This document shows, one piece after another, positions 54,835-63,246 of a DNA stretch of 64,000 bases. Under the pieces are notes generated by a model. The model saw nothing but the letters and a program-made list of their open reading frames with translations, searched no databases and was not told where the DNA came from. Every line of letters starts with the position of its first letter. The first letter of the stretch is position 1. This stretch comes from an uncultured Pirellulaceae bacterium. Lineage in GTDB: Bacteria; Planctomycetota; Planctomycetia; Pirellulales; Pirellulaceae. The stretch is from contig CALFUT010000012.1 of the NCBI GenBank assembly GCA_937929805.1, positions 124,001-188,000 on the forward strand, read 5' to 3'. The position numbers and the translations under genes were made by a program.

Positions 54835-56382
54835 ATGTTGGCTCGCGATCAAAATCTGCTGCTTCAGCCGGAAGTGAATCCATCGGTTGATCTGCAGCAT
54901 TTGCACCGCTGTGTGCAGTTGGCTGGCGCGTGGAGTTCGCTTGGTGGAAACGCCACGTTGATTCATGGCGATTTGCCGGGGCGGCTTGTCCGCCAATTGG
55001 AAGACCTTTCAATCAACTTGCTTCCGCGTAACGTTGTCCAGCATCACGCGAAGGATTGGAAACCGGGTTGGTTGTTTGTTGATGGAGTTGGAAGTTCACT
55101 GCCGGTTGAGTGCACAAACTCTCCCGGCGCGAATCCCGATCAGCGATGGCAGTTGGCTGCGACGGAGGAATGGGCCGAAGCAAATGGGACGTGCTTTCAA
55201 AGCCCCGACTTAGTGATTACCCCAAACGACGAGCAAATTCGGACTCGGTTCACGCGATCGAAATCGATACTTCGTGGCAGTCGCTACCAGATGCCAGTAT
55301 CAAGTGGAACTTTGAGGGATTCTCAGTCGAACGCGTTTGCCGTTCCAAGCATCGCGCGAAAAATCTTGATTGGGGTAAGCGAAGAGTCGTCGTTCGCGGT
55401 TGAGGAATTGCTTACCGACGTGATTGCCGCAGCCAGTGATCGGACGACGGTGGACGTGGTGGGGAACGCAAAGCTGCGGGATTCGGCGGCGATGGTCAAC
55501 TTGAAAAAAGCCCATCCAGAAATCACGTTTCGATTTTGGACTTCCATTGAACGACGCTTGCAGTCCATGGCTCCAGTTCATTTGGCGATCGTTGACCGCG
55601 AGGCGAAAACGCGAAGCTTGGCTCAACAAGAAATCGCGGTTGTATTTTTGGGCGGCAGCGACGGATCGATTCATCGATGCAAAAAGTCGACGGCGCTGCA
55701 TTCGCAATCAGTCGATCCGAGTCTTGATCGGGCTGCTTTTCGGCGTTCGCTTAGTCGTGTGATTCGAAGTCGGGACGACCGGCAGACGCTAGTTGAGTCG
55801 GCTGTTGGACCCGGCGACGCACAAGCTGCCGATCGAATCGCGCGTCGATTGGCCACTTCGCGTTTGCGATTGGAGCCTGCCGCGAGGGAAGATTGGGCGG
55901 AAGTTTCTCGTTGGCAGGGTGATCCCGAGTCATTGGCGTCTGCCCTGCCCTGCGGTGATCGAGATGCTCAAGTAACTCGAAATGAGTTCGCCATGTCGCT
56001 TGACCGGCGGAAGAGCCAGCGATGGATGTTTCGATCAAGCAACGGAACACCGATCGGCATAGCGTCGCTTGATCCGTGCGAGTCAACGCGTTCCGATGTC
56101 GCGCGGGTGCGGGTGTTGATCAACCCGACGCTTCGCAATCTTGGGTACGGGAGTGCTTTGCTGGAACGAGTGCTCGAGAATATGGCGGCTTCTGATGTTC
56201 GGCAAATTATCTTTCAGGCTAGGTCAAACGATCAAGCGGCTCGTCGCATGGCGGCCAAAGCGGGACTGCTGCCAGTCGCTCCGACCGTCGTGGGAGGCGT
56301 GGTTGCTCATCAGTTTGCGATCGAGTTAGAATTGACCGAACAGGCGGTAGTGGAACGTGCTCCGATGCAAAGGTCGGCTTGA
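54835..56382 (+). CDS. PseG-like (GT-B) domain fused to GNAT acetyltransferase
   Basis: A 515-residue protein of two parts. The first (about 15-320) resembles PseG-type nucleotide-sugar hydrolases: LQHLHRCVQLAGAWSSLGGN (compare the family's GHxxRCLxLA), SINLLPRN, LLFVDG-like strands and FLGGSDGS near residue 275 followed by a Ser/Arg-rich strand, as in the GGsD substrate loop. The GxGH glycine motif is altered (DLQHLHRC), so activity is doubtful. The second part (about 345-505) is a GNAT acetyltransferase with INPTLRNLGYGSALLERVLE for acetyl-CoA binding and RMAAKAGLLPV near the end. PseG plus PseH-type enzymes act in pseudaminic acid synthesis. The gene is bracketed by two MITE-like copies. 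Confidence 0.62.
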   Translation: MLARDQNLLLQPEVNPSVDLQHLHRCVQLAGAWSSLGGNATLIHGDLPGRLVRQLEDLSINLLPRNVVQHHAKDWKPGWLFVDGVGSSLPVECTNSPGANPDQRWQLAATEEWAEANGTCFQSPDLVITPNDEQIRTRFTRSKSILRGSRYQMPVSSGTLRDSQSNAFAVPSIARKILIGVSEESSFAVEELLTDVIAAASDRTTVDVVGNAKLRDSAAMVNLKKAHPEITFRFWTSIERRLQSMAPVHLAIVDREAKTRSLAQQEIAVVFLGGSDGSIHRCKKSTALHSQSVDPSLDRAAFRRSLSRVIRSRDDRQTLVESAVGPGDAQAADRIARRLATSRLRLEPAAREDWAEVSRWQGDPESLASALPCGDRDAQVTRNEFAMSLDRRKSQRWMFRSSNGTPIGIASLDPCESTRSDVARVRVLINPTLRNLGYGSALLERVLENMAASDVRQIIFQARSNDQAARRMAAKAGLLPVAPTVVGGVVAHQFAIELELTEQAVVERAPMQRSA

Positions 56383-56657
56383 TGTTCCCGACGGGAATGG
56401 CAAACGATGCTTTGTTTCCGGATTTGAGCGACTATTTCCTCGCTGGTTTAAGCCCGCTCGCCTGCTGATAAGTTCAACGCATGTCGTTTCCTGCTCATGA
56501 TCACCCAAACAAGATCACCAAAAATTTGCGTCTCCACCGAGTTTGAATGGCGGATTGGCGAAAGTTTTTGTGGGAAATGATGGTGATGCTCGCTAGCATT
56601 TTGCTGACGGTGCGATTCCGGCCAGCCGCCTTTTCGTTGCTGCATCGCGATGAGGCC

Positions 56658-56783
56658 GTGATTTTTTAGAGAGCAAGGTTCGTAGCAAAGCCTTTAGGCT
56701 CTCGGTTGTCGTTTTCAAGCGACTGAAGCCGCTACTACCAACGGGGCGAACCGCTTGGTGAAACGCCTGTCACAAAAAATCAC
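56658..56783 (+). mobile_element. 126-bp MITE-like element, copy 2
   Basis: Same terminal inverted repeats (GTGATTTTTT and AAAAAATCAC), same length and orientation as the copy at 54525, with about 92% identity by eye. The 650-base spacer 56383-57031 around it contains no convincing gene. Confidence 0.85.
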
Positions 56784-57031
56784 AGCCCCGATGGGGGGCG
56801 GCCCTCCTGAGGCACAATAGTCGATCGGGGAATGACCTTGGTGAATCCCGCTGTCAGGGATTAAAACATGGGCCTCGTGTGCGTCCGCCCATTGGGTTTG
56901 GCGGTCGTGCTGCATGGATGCAAACGTGACAAGGATCTGGGCGAGTGCTGTTTTTTTGCCCTCGGTGTGAGTAGATCTGATTGCCGCGTTGGATGTGCAG
57001 ATTGACGCTCTACCAATCGGAAATCCGCTCA

Positions 57032-59080
57032 ATGAATCAACTTGGCCGAGCGTTAAGGATGACGCTCAAATACCGCTGGTCTGTGCTGGGATCATTCGGT
57101 TGTAGCTTGCTGGTGGCGATACTCTGGGGTGCAAACCTTGGGGCTGTCTACCCGTTCGTTGAGATCGTCCTTCAAAACAAGACATTGCCGCAGTGGGCCG
57201 ACGAACGCATTGAGGAGTCCACGATTCGGATTGCCAAGCACGAGCAGCGTATCGCCTCTCTTCAAGAGGCGGTTGTTTCGGCTGACGCATCGAATGACGA
57301 GGCAACGGCCAAAGTACGTGCTGCATCTGCTGACGCAGTTGCATCCGAGGTTCGGGCAATCGAGTACGACTTGAAAGCCGAGCGGACTCGTTTGGCAACG
57401 ACTCAATACTGGCAGCCGACGATTGATCGATACGCGCCCAACGATGCGTTTAGGACATTGGTGTACCTGATGAGCGTGATGTTTTCTGCAACCGTTGTCC
57501 GCTGCTTATGTTTGTTAGGGAGCATGGTGTTTGTGGCTCGGGTTGGGCATCGTACGGTGCTGGATTTGCAGCAGCAGGCCTTCGAAAACGTGTTAAGCCT
57601 TGAGTCGCACGAAGCAGGAGGTGATGGCACAAGTGACTTAATCAGTCGCATTCGCGGCGAGACCCAGCTGATTGGGCACACGGTGAAGACACTGTTCGGA
57701 AAAACCGTTCGCGAGCCGTTAAAAATGGCGGCCTGTATGGCCGGAGCAGCGTACGTCAATTGGCGTTTACTAATTTTGTCGGTGTTGGTTTGCCCCTTGG
57801 CCGGTTTTGTGCTGGCAATGTTGGCGCGGGCGACTCGGCGAGCAACCAAGCGCGCGATCGAGCAATCGGCGAATCTGATGGATCGACTGTATGAAGCAAT
57901 TTCATACCAGCGTGTGGTGAAGTCATTTACGATGGAGCAGACCGAACGACAACGCTTTCAGTTGGTGGCGCACGATATTTACCGGAAACGAATGCGGATC
58001 GCCTGGCTGGAATCTCTTTCACGAAACAATAACGAGCTGCTGGGGATCAGCATGATCACGCTGAGCGTTTTGGCGGGCGGTTATCTCGCGTTGACTCAAC
58101 AGACACATTTGCTCGGCTTGCGGATGGCAACGCAACCGATGGACTTCGGTAGTGTGATGGTGTTTTTCGGATTTTTGATCGGCGTCGCGGATCCACTTCG
58201 AAAGCTGGGAGACGTTTACACCATCGTTCAGCAAGGGGTCGTGGCCTCGGATCGGGTTTTTCCCTTAATCGATAAGCGAGCGGCGGTCACCGATCCTGTT
58301 TCTCCCGCAACGATGCCCACTAGCGAGCAAGGCCTTGAGGTATCACTTGATAACGTGTGGTTTGAGTACCAGCCAAACGTACCGGTGTTGAAGGGAGTCA
58401 GCTTGAGCTTGCCTGCCGGTAGCTCGACGGCGATCGTTGGACACAACGGTTGTGGTAAGAGTACGCTGATTAATCTGCTGCCACGATTTTTTGATCCAAC
58501 GGGTAATGCCGGTGATGCGGGGACGGTCCGAATCAACGGTCAAGACATTCGCGAGTTCTCGATCGGTGACCTACGCCGAAGCGTCGGTTATGTGACTCAA
58601 CAGACCATGCTTTTCAATGATACCGTTGCGAACAACATCGGTTACGGGGCATCCAATGCAACCATGGAGGAAATTGTTGCGGCGGCTAAGGAGGCTCATG
58701 CGGACGACTTTATTTCCGTCTTGGAATGTGGCTATGACACAATGATCGGTCAGTCGGGCCGCAGTTTGTCGGGTGGCCAGAGGCAGAGGATTTCGCTTGC
58801 TCGAGCCATTCTGAAGAACCCTCAGGTCTTGATTCTGGATGAAGCGACCAGTCAGATCGATCCAGAAAGTGAAAACCTGATCCATCAGACGCTGAAAGAA
58901 TTCATTCGCAACCGGACGACCATCATGATTACTCATCGCGTTTCGACGCTCGATTTGGTGGATCAGATCGTGATTATGAAGAATGGGACCGTTGTCGACT
59001 GTGGCAGCCATTCACAACTAGTGGCGCGATGTCGCGAATATCAGCAAATGCGGAACGGGTACCTCGAGGAGGCAGCATGA
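57032..59080 (+). CDS. MsbA-like ABC transporter (fused permease and ATPase) with coiled-coil insertion
   Basis: A 682-residue half-transporter, probably a lipid A or lipid-linked flippase. The membrane domain has six helices. Between helices 1 and 2 lies an unusual stretch of about 100 residues (about 45-145) that reads as charged coiled coil (ESTIRIAKHEQRIASLQEAV ... VRAIEYDLKAERTRLATTQY). The ATPase has P-loop GHNGCGKST at about 470-478, Q-loop VTQQTMLF, signature LSGGQRQR near 579 and Walker B VLILDEATSQ. ATG at 57032 with GGAA upstream. Its stop overlaps the kdsD start (ATGA), so lipid A export and Kdo supply are co-expressed. Confidence 0.92.
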   Translation: MNQLGRALRMTLKYRWSVLGSFGCSLLVAILWGANLGAVYPFVEIVLQNKTLPQWADERIEESTIRIAKHEQRIASLQEAVVSADASNDEATAKVRAASADAVASEVRAIEYDLKAERTRLATTQYWQPTIDRYAPNDAFRTLVYLMSVMFSATVVRCLCLLGSMVFVARVGHRTVLDLQQQAFENVLSLESHEAGGDGTSDLISRIRGETQLIGHTVKTLFGKTVREPLKMAACMAGAAYVNWRLLILSVLVCPLAGFVLAMLARATRRATKRAIEQSANLMDRLYEAISYQRVVKSFTMEQTERQRFQLVAHDIYRKRMRIAWLESLSRNNNELLGISMITLSVLAGGYLALTQQTHLLGLRMATQPMDFGSVMVFFGFLIGVADPLRKLGDVYTIVQQGVVASDRVFPLIDKRAAVTDPVSPATMPTSEQGLEVSLDNVWFEYQPNVPVLKGVSLSLPAGSSTAIVGHNGCGKSTLINLLPRFFDPTGNAGDAGTVRINGQDIREFSIGDLRRSVGYVTQQTMLFNDTVANNIGYGASNATMEEIVAAAKEAHADDFISVLECGYDTMIGQSGRSLSGGQRQRISLARAILKNPQVLILDEATSQIDPESENLIHQTLKEFIRNRTTIMITHRVSTLDLVDQIVIMKNGTVVDCGSHSQLVARCREYQQMRNGYLEEAA

Positions 59081-60105
59081 TGAGTCATAACGCAGCGGTC
59101 CGAATGTCGGTGACCCCGTTCGAACAGACTCGCTTCGCGCGAGATGTGATCGTGAAGGAAGCCGAGTCATTGCAAAGGCTTGCCAAGAACTTGCCGGCAG
59201 ACCTTTCTTCAGCGGTCGAGTTGATTCTGCGTTGTGAGGGATCGGTAATCGTGACCGGGATTGGTAAAGCAGGATGGATCGGGCAAAAAATTTCCGCGTC
59301 TCTTTGCTCAACCGGAACTAGAAGTCATTTCCTTCATCCGGCCGAAGCGATTCATGGGGATCTTGGGCGTGTTGGCAAAGATGATGTTGTCCTCGTGCTC
59401 TCCAATAGTGGGGAAACGCCAGAAATCGTTCGACTGTTGCCCACGTTGGCGCAGTTTGAAACGCCCATTATTTCCATCACCAGTAATATTGAATCGACGC
59501 TGGCGGGACACAGTGCGGCGGTTTTAAATTATGAAGCGTCCACCGAAGCCTGCCCGCTGGGACTGGCTCCTTCGACCAGCACGACCACCATGTTGGCGTT
59601 GGGGGATGCGCTGACGCTGTTGCTGAGTCGTATGCGAGCGTTCCGGTCGATCGACTTTGCTCGTTTTCATCCCGGGGGTTCGCTTGGTCGAAAGTTATCG
59701 CACGTCGACGACATGATGAGACCGATCGAACGCTGCCGAGTGGCGTTAGAAAGCGAAACGATTCGTGACATCTATATCCGATACGGCGGACAAGAGCGGC
59801 GAGCCGGGATGGTGATGGTTACTGATGAGCACGGCTGTCTGACCGGGGTCTTTACCGACAGCGATCTGGCTCGGATGTTAGAACGCAAGCAAGAAGTTCA
59901 GTTTGACCGACCGATTTGCGAATTGATGACGCAAAATCCTAAGACCGTCAAGTCAGGCAACAAAACAACCTTTGCGGTGGATACTTTGGCTTGTTACAAC
60001 CTGAGCGAACTGCCCGTGATTGATTCCAGAGGTCGAGCAATTGGCTTGATTGACATCACCGATTTAGTGGGCTTGATCCCCAACCAAAAATCGAATGACA
60101 CGTGA
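59077..60105 (+). CDS. kdsD: Arabinose-5-phosphate isomerase (KdsD/KpsF family)
   Basis: A 342-residue enzyme that makes D-arabinose 5-phosphate from ribulose 5-phosphate, the first step to Kdo of LPS. The SIS domain (about 25-185) shows VTGIGKAGWIGQKISASL, FLHPAEAIHGDLG, LSNSGETPEIV and APSTSTTTMLALGDAL. Two CBS domains follow (EQERRAGMVMV-type and NLSELPVIDSRGRAIGLID). Length agrees with E. coli KdsD (328). The ATG at 59077 has GGAGG 4 bases before it and overlaps the transporter's stop. A second ATG follows directly at 59080. Confidence 0.95.
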   Translation: MMSHNAAVRMSVTPFEQTRFARDVIVKEAESLQRLAKNLPADLSSAVELILRCEGSVIVTGIGKAGWIGQKISASLCSTGTRSHFLHPAEAIHGDLGRVGKDDVVLVLSNSGETPEIVRLLPTLAQFETPIISITSNIESTLAGHSAAVLNYEASTEACPLGLAPSTSTTTMLALGDALTLLLSRMRAFRSIDFARFHPGGSLGRKLSHVDDMMRPIERCRVALESETIRDIYIRYGGQERRAGMVMVTDEHGCLTGVFTDSDLARMLERKQEVQFDRPICELMTQNPKTVKSGNKTTFAVDTLACYNLSELPVIDSRGRAIGLIDITDLVGLIPNQKSNDT

Positions 60106-60250
60106 GCGGATGGCATTGGATTGTTTGGAAGGATGTGTGTTGGAGGTTGCGTTCGCAATGATCGACAACCTTTGAAATCGAGTTAACCGTTGGCATATTG
60201 GTTGGTTGTTACGAATGGTCCAGAGTCATTGGGTTGGACGAATCGGCGGG

Positions 60251-61762
60251 CTATTCGGTAAACGGATGCCAAGGCTGAGCCCCGCCCTCTTGGGGACGCA
60301 GGAATTTTGCGTCGACCTGTTTGTACCACTGGTGAAGCCGAGCTCGCATTTCCTGAACTTTTTCCGGATGCTGGTCACGCAGGTCATTTCGTTCACCGAT
60401 GTCGTTCTTCAAGTCGTACAAATGAACTTGGCCATCTTCGTATCGTTCGATCAACTTCAGATCGCCCATCCGAATGGCCCCTCCCGGAATGCCACCCTGA
60501 TTGCTGTAGTGAGGATAGTGCCAGTAAAGAGCGTCACGGTCGATTGACTGCCCTCGCAAAGCCGGCAACAAGTCCACGCCGTCGATCTCGTGTTTGATCG
60601 CCACACCGGCGGCTGAGCAAACCGTTGGATACAAATCGATCGAAGAAATTGGTTGCGTACTGGTTGAGCCCGGTTCCGTAATTCCGGGATAGCGAATGAT
60701 CCATGGTTCGCGAATTCCGCCCTCGTAGATCCAGCCCTTGCCTCCACGAAGCGGCATGTTGCTGGTAGGAGTCCCTTCGGCGGTTGATAGGCCACCGTTG
60801 TCCGAGGTGAAAACAACGATCGTTTCGTTGCTGATGCCGGATTCATCGATCTGGTTCAAAACCTTGCCGACCGCTTCATCCATGGCTTCCACCATGGCAG
60901 CGTAGACAGCGTGTTTTTGTACAACACGAACTTTCCTTTTAGGAGGTTTATCCGGCAAGATCTGTTCCTCGGTGCCGAATGCCTCGCCAGTAATTGCTTT
61001 TAATTTCGGCTGGTATTTTTTCACCAGATCTTCGCGGCCCATGAGCGGAGTGTGAACCGAGTAGAACGACAGGTAGGCTAAAAACGGTTTCTTTTGGTCG
61101 GCCTTTGTTCGGATGAAATCCGACGTGTCTCGAGCCAGTCGGTCGGGCAGATGATCGCCGGCAGGGTTTTCTGGTTTCAGTTGCGGATTCTTGAAGGGGC
61201 TAAAGTACTTGTTGCCCGAGTATGGTCCGCCACGTTTGGAGCCACCTTGGTTGATATCAAAGCCACGATTCTGAGGGTAGTAGTCTTCGGTTTCACCCAA
61301 GTGCCATTTGCCGGCGAAGAAGGTCGCGTAGCCTTTTGTTTTGAGAGCTTGAGCCAACGTGATTTCCGAGAGCGGCATATAATTGGTGAGTTCAGCCGGG
61401 CGAAATTTTCCGGCTCGTTTTCCACTAAAGAAATTTGTTGCACCGACACGGGTGGGGTATTTGCCGGTGAGAAGGCTATAGCGAGTCGGCGAGCAAACCG
61501 GATTGGCCGCGTAGCCATCGGTGAATCTCATGGACTGAGTGGCGAACTTGTCGATGTTCGGTGTGTCATAAAAGCAATCGGGGTTATTAGCCCCAATGTC
61601 CATGTAGCCAAGGTCGTCCACAACGAACACAACGACGTTGGGTGGGGACTTGGATGGCGTTGCGTCCGGCTTGTCTTCAGTTTGGGCAAACAGCTGACTC
61701 GAGATCACCAGCGTTGACAGGAAAAAAAATAGGTAGGTTTGGCAACGAGAATTCTCGGACAT
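60251..61762 (-). CDS. Sulfatase (formylglycine-dependent arylsulfatase family)
   Basis: A 503-residue exported hydrolase of sulfate esters. A signal peptide (CQTYLFFFLSTLVISSQLFA) is followed by VVVFVVDDLGYMDIG with two metal-binding Asp (49-50), then CSPTRYSLLTG at residues 90-100, where Cys90 would be converted to formylglycine by a sulfatase-maturing enzyme not in this window. Later FFAGKWHLGE, SFYSVHTPL and VFTSDNGG carry the remaining metal and substrate residues. Size and order fit the A4/atsA-like subfamily plentiful in marine planctomycetes, which degrade sulfated algal sugars. ATG at 61762. It faces kdsD convergently. Confidence 0.95.
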   Translation of the reverse strand: MSENSRCQTYLFFFLSTLVISSQLFAQTEDKPDATPSKSPPNVVVFVVDDLGYMDIGANNPDCFYDTPNIDKFATQSMRFTDGYAANPVCSPTRYSLLTGKYPTRVGATNFFSGKRAGKFRPAELTNYMPLSEITLAQALKTKGYATFFAGKWHLGETEDYYPQNRGFDINQGGSKRGGPYSGNKYFSPFKNPQLKPENPAGDHLPDRLARDTSDFIRTKADQKKPFLAYLSFYSVHTPLMGREDLVKKYQPKLKAITGEAFGTEEQILPDKPPKRKVRVVQKHAVYAAMVEAMDEAVGKVLNQIDESGISNETIVVFTSDNGGLSTAEGTPTSNMPLRGGKGWIYEGGIREPWIIRYPGITEPGSTSTQPISSIDLYPTVCSAAGVAIKHEIDGVDLLPALRGQSIDRDALYWHYPHYSNQGGIPGGAIRMGDLKLIERYEDGQVHLYDLKNDIGERNDLRDQHPEKVQEMRARLHQWYKQVDAKFLRPQEGGAQPWHPFTE

Positions 61763-62080
61763 TAGTTTTCTCCAATTCCTTGATGCAGTAGGTGGATTTC
61801 AACCTAAGAGCAGCGTCGTCGCGTAAACTTTCGAACGCGACACCTAATAAGTGATCGACGGAGCTTAGAAGAGCTTAAACGCCGAAACATTGTCAAGCAG
61901 GTCGACTATGGGGCGATTTCGCATATCGGTCGAAAAGAGTACTTGCTCGGCAAACGGAAAGTCCAAAATGAGGGCCCTTCGATGAACGAGCCGCCGTTAA
62001 AATCACGCACCTAAAGTCACACACCAAGTAGTACGTTCGCCGTAATGTGCCGGTAGCTACAGCTAATCACCGTGGCCATT
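61763..62080. other. Intergenic region, no feature seen
   Basis: 318 bases upstream of the sulfatase start and past the end of the minus-strand DUF2293 gene. It must hold the sulfatase promoter; no box, hairpin or repeat could be assigned. Confidence 0.4.
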
Positions 62081-62758
62081 TTAGGAGCCAACGGCTTGCC
62101 TCAGCAGGCACCTTTGCGAGTCGACACTTCTGCCTTTCCGGTAGACCTCCAGCAGTTGGCGAGATTGTTGAGCCAGTAGCCGGCGGACTTCTCGACGTTT
62201 TCCTTTGACCCGAGGGATTACCATGTTGTCGTAGGCCGTCGTTTGGTGCCGCATCCAAGCGATGACGGCGGACTCAGCACGCTGTTCAATGGGAATCTTC
62301 TGCGTTCGGGCGACCGTGCCGCTGCCCACTGGAGTCGCATGCTTCGCAACGGCGACCGCGATGTCTCCAGCCAGATCTTGATAGCGGTCGTGAAAATCCA
62401 AAAAGGCAAAAACGGCATCGGTGAAATGATCGATGTACTCCTCTTGGGCCTTCGAACGGCGCTTTGCGGCAGCTGCCATTTTCTTGCGATAGGCAGGGGT
62501 CGCACGTTCTTGCGCTAGTTGCTGGATGACTGAATCAATGGTCGAACTGTCGGCCCAGACGCCAAGACTGATCGTGCGTCGACCTTTCTTTATCTTAACC
62601 GTCCATGAAGGCCCGGCAGCTTTGACTCGTCTAGTTGCCCCAGCGTCGCCCGGCTTCAGAAGGCTCCATGTTTTTGGCACGTTCAGCTTTTCACCATCCT
62701 CCGCGAGAACGACACGATCTTTGGAGGCGGGGCTGACGATGCGATTTTTTTGAGGCAT
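62081..62758 (-). CDS. DUF2293-domain protein
   Basis: A 225-residue cytoplasmic basic protein. I recognise the DUF2293-type layout: VPKTWSLLKPGDAGATRRVK, AGPSWTVKIKKGRRTISLGV, a helical EERATPAYRKK-like region, FTDAVFAFLDFHDRY, ATPVGSGTVARTQKIP, AVIAWMRHQTTAYD and IPRVKGKRREVRRLLAQQS. The Arg/Lys-rich final part suggests nucleic-acid binding, but no activity is established. The ATG at 62758 begins the family N-terminus; the frame is open to 62833 without support. It is divergent from the CDGSH gene. Confidence 0.83.
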   Translation of the reverse strand: MPQKNRIVSPASKDRVVLAEDGEKLNVPKTWSLLKPGDAGATRRVKAAGPSWTVKIKKGRRTISLGVWADSSTIDSVIQQLAQERATPAYRKKMAAAAKRRSKAQEEYIDHFTDAVFAFLDFHDRYQDLAGDIAVAVAKHATPVGSGTVARTQKIPIEQRAESAVIAWMRHQTTAYDNMVIPRVKGKRREVRRLLAQQSRQLLEVYRKGRSVDSQRCLLRQAVGS

Positions 62759-62899
62759 CCGGTTTGAGTAGTGAAATGGAAAGGCGGTTAAAAATGAAAC
62801 GAATACGACCCAATGGCATGTGGTCGCGACCACACGATCGCGGTATCATCTGTTGAGTAATGAGCTGAAATTTATCAATCATCGAAGGAGTTGCAAACG

Positions 62900-63148
62900 A
62901 TGGATGAACCCAAAATCGCCGCTTGCCAGCCGAAACAAGTTGAGTTGGAAGAAGGTAAGAAATATGCGTATTGCACCTGCGGGCTTTCAGAGTCGCAGCC
63001 ATTCTGTGACGGCAAGCATTCGGGGACCCAGTTTAAGCCGGATGTCTTTACTGCGGAGAAAACAGAGTCCGCCTGGTTCTGTCAGTGTAAACGAACAGGA
63101 AACGCGCCTCGCTGCGATGGAACTCATAAGAACCTTTCGTGCGAGTAG
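62900..63148 (+). CDS. CDGSH iron-sulfur domain protein with two cluster motifs
   Basis: An 82-residue protein with two mitoNEET-type motifs: CTCGLSESQPFCDGKH (about residues 25-40) and CQCKRTGNAPRCDGTH (about 61-76). Each gives the Cys3His ligand set C-X-C-X(8-9)-C-X2-GxH of a [2Fe-2S] cluster. This pairs two clusters in one short chain, as in bacterial tandem CDGSH proteins; role in electron transfer or cluster donation. AAGGAG sits 9 bases before the ATG at 62900. An in-frame upstream start at 62891 is unlikely because it would overlap that site. Confidence 0.93.
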   Translation: MDEPKIAACQPKQVELEEGKKYAYCTCGLSESQPFCDGKHSGTQFKPDVFTAEKTESAWFCQCKRTGNAPRCDGTHKNLSCE

Positions 63149-63246
63149 ATCGCATCCTTTGTGATCTTGCCTGTTTGTAGCATGCTCGATCCAATTGATG
63201 TGGGTCTTCGGTAAGTGTTTTTCAGTTTAGTGCCCAAGCGACGCCG

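Noticed and set aside
56715-57032. A 105-codon minus-strand open frame upstream of the ABC transporter
   Set aside because: Its 3' end runs into the MITE-like element and its sequence has no domain-like features.
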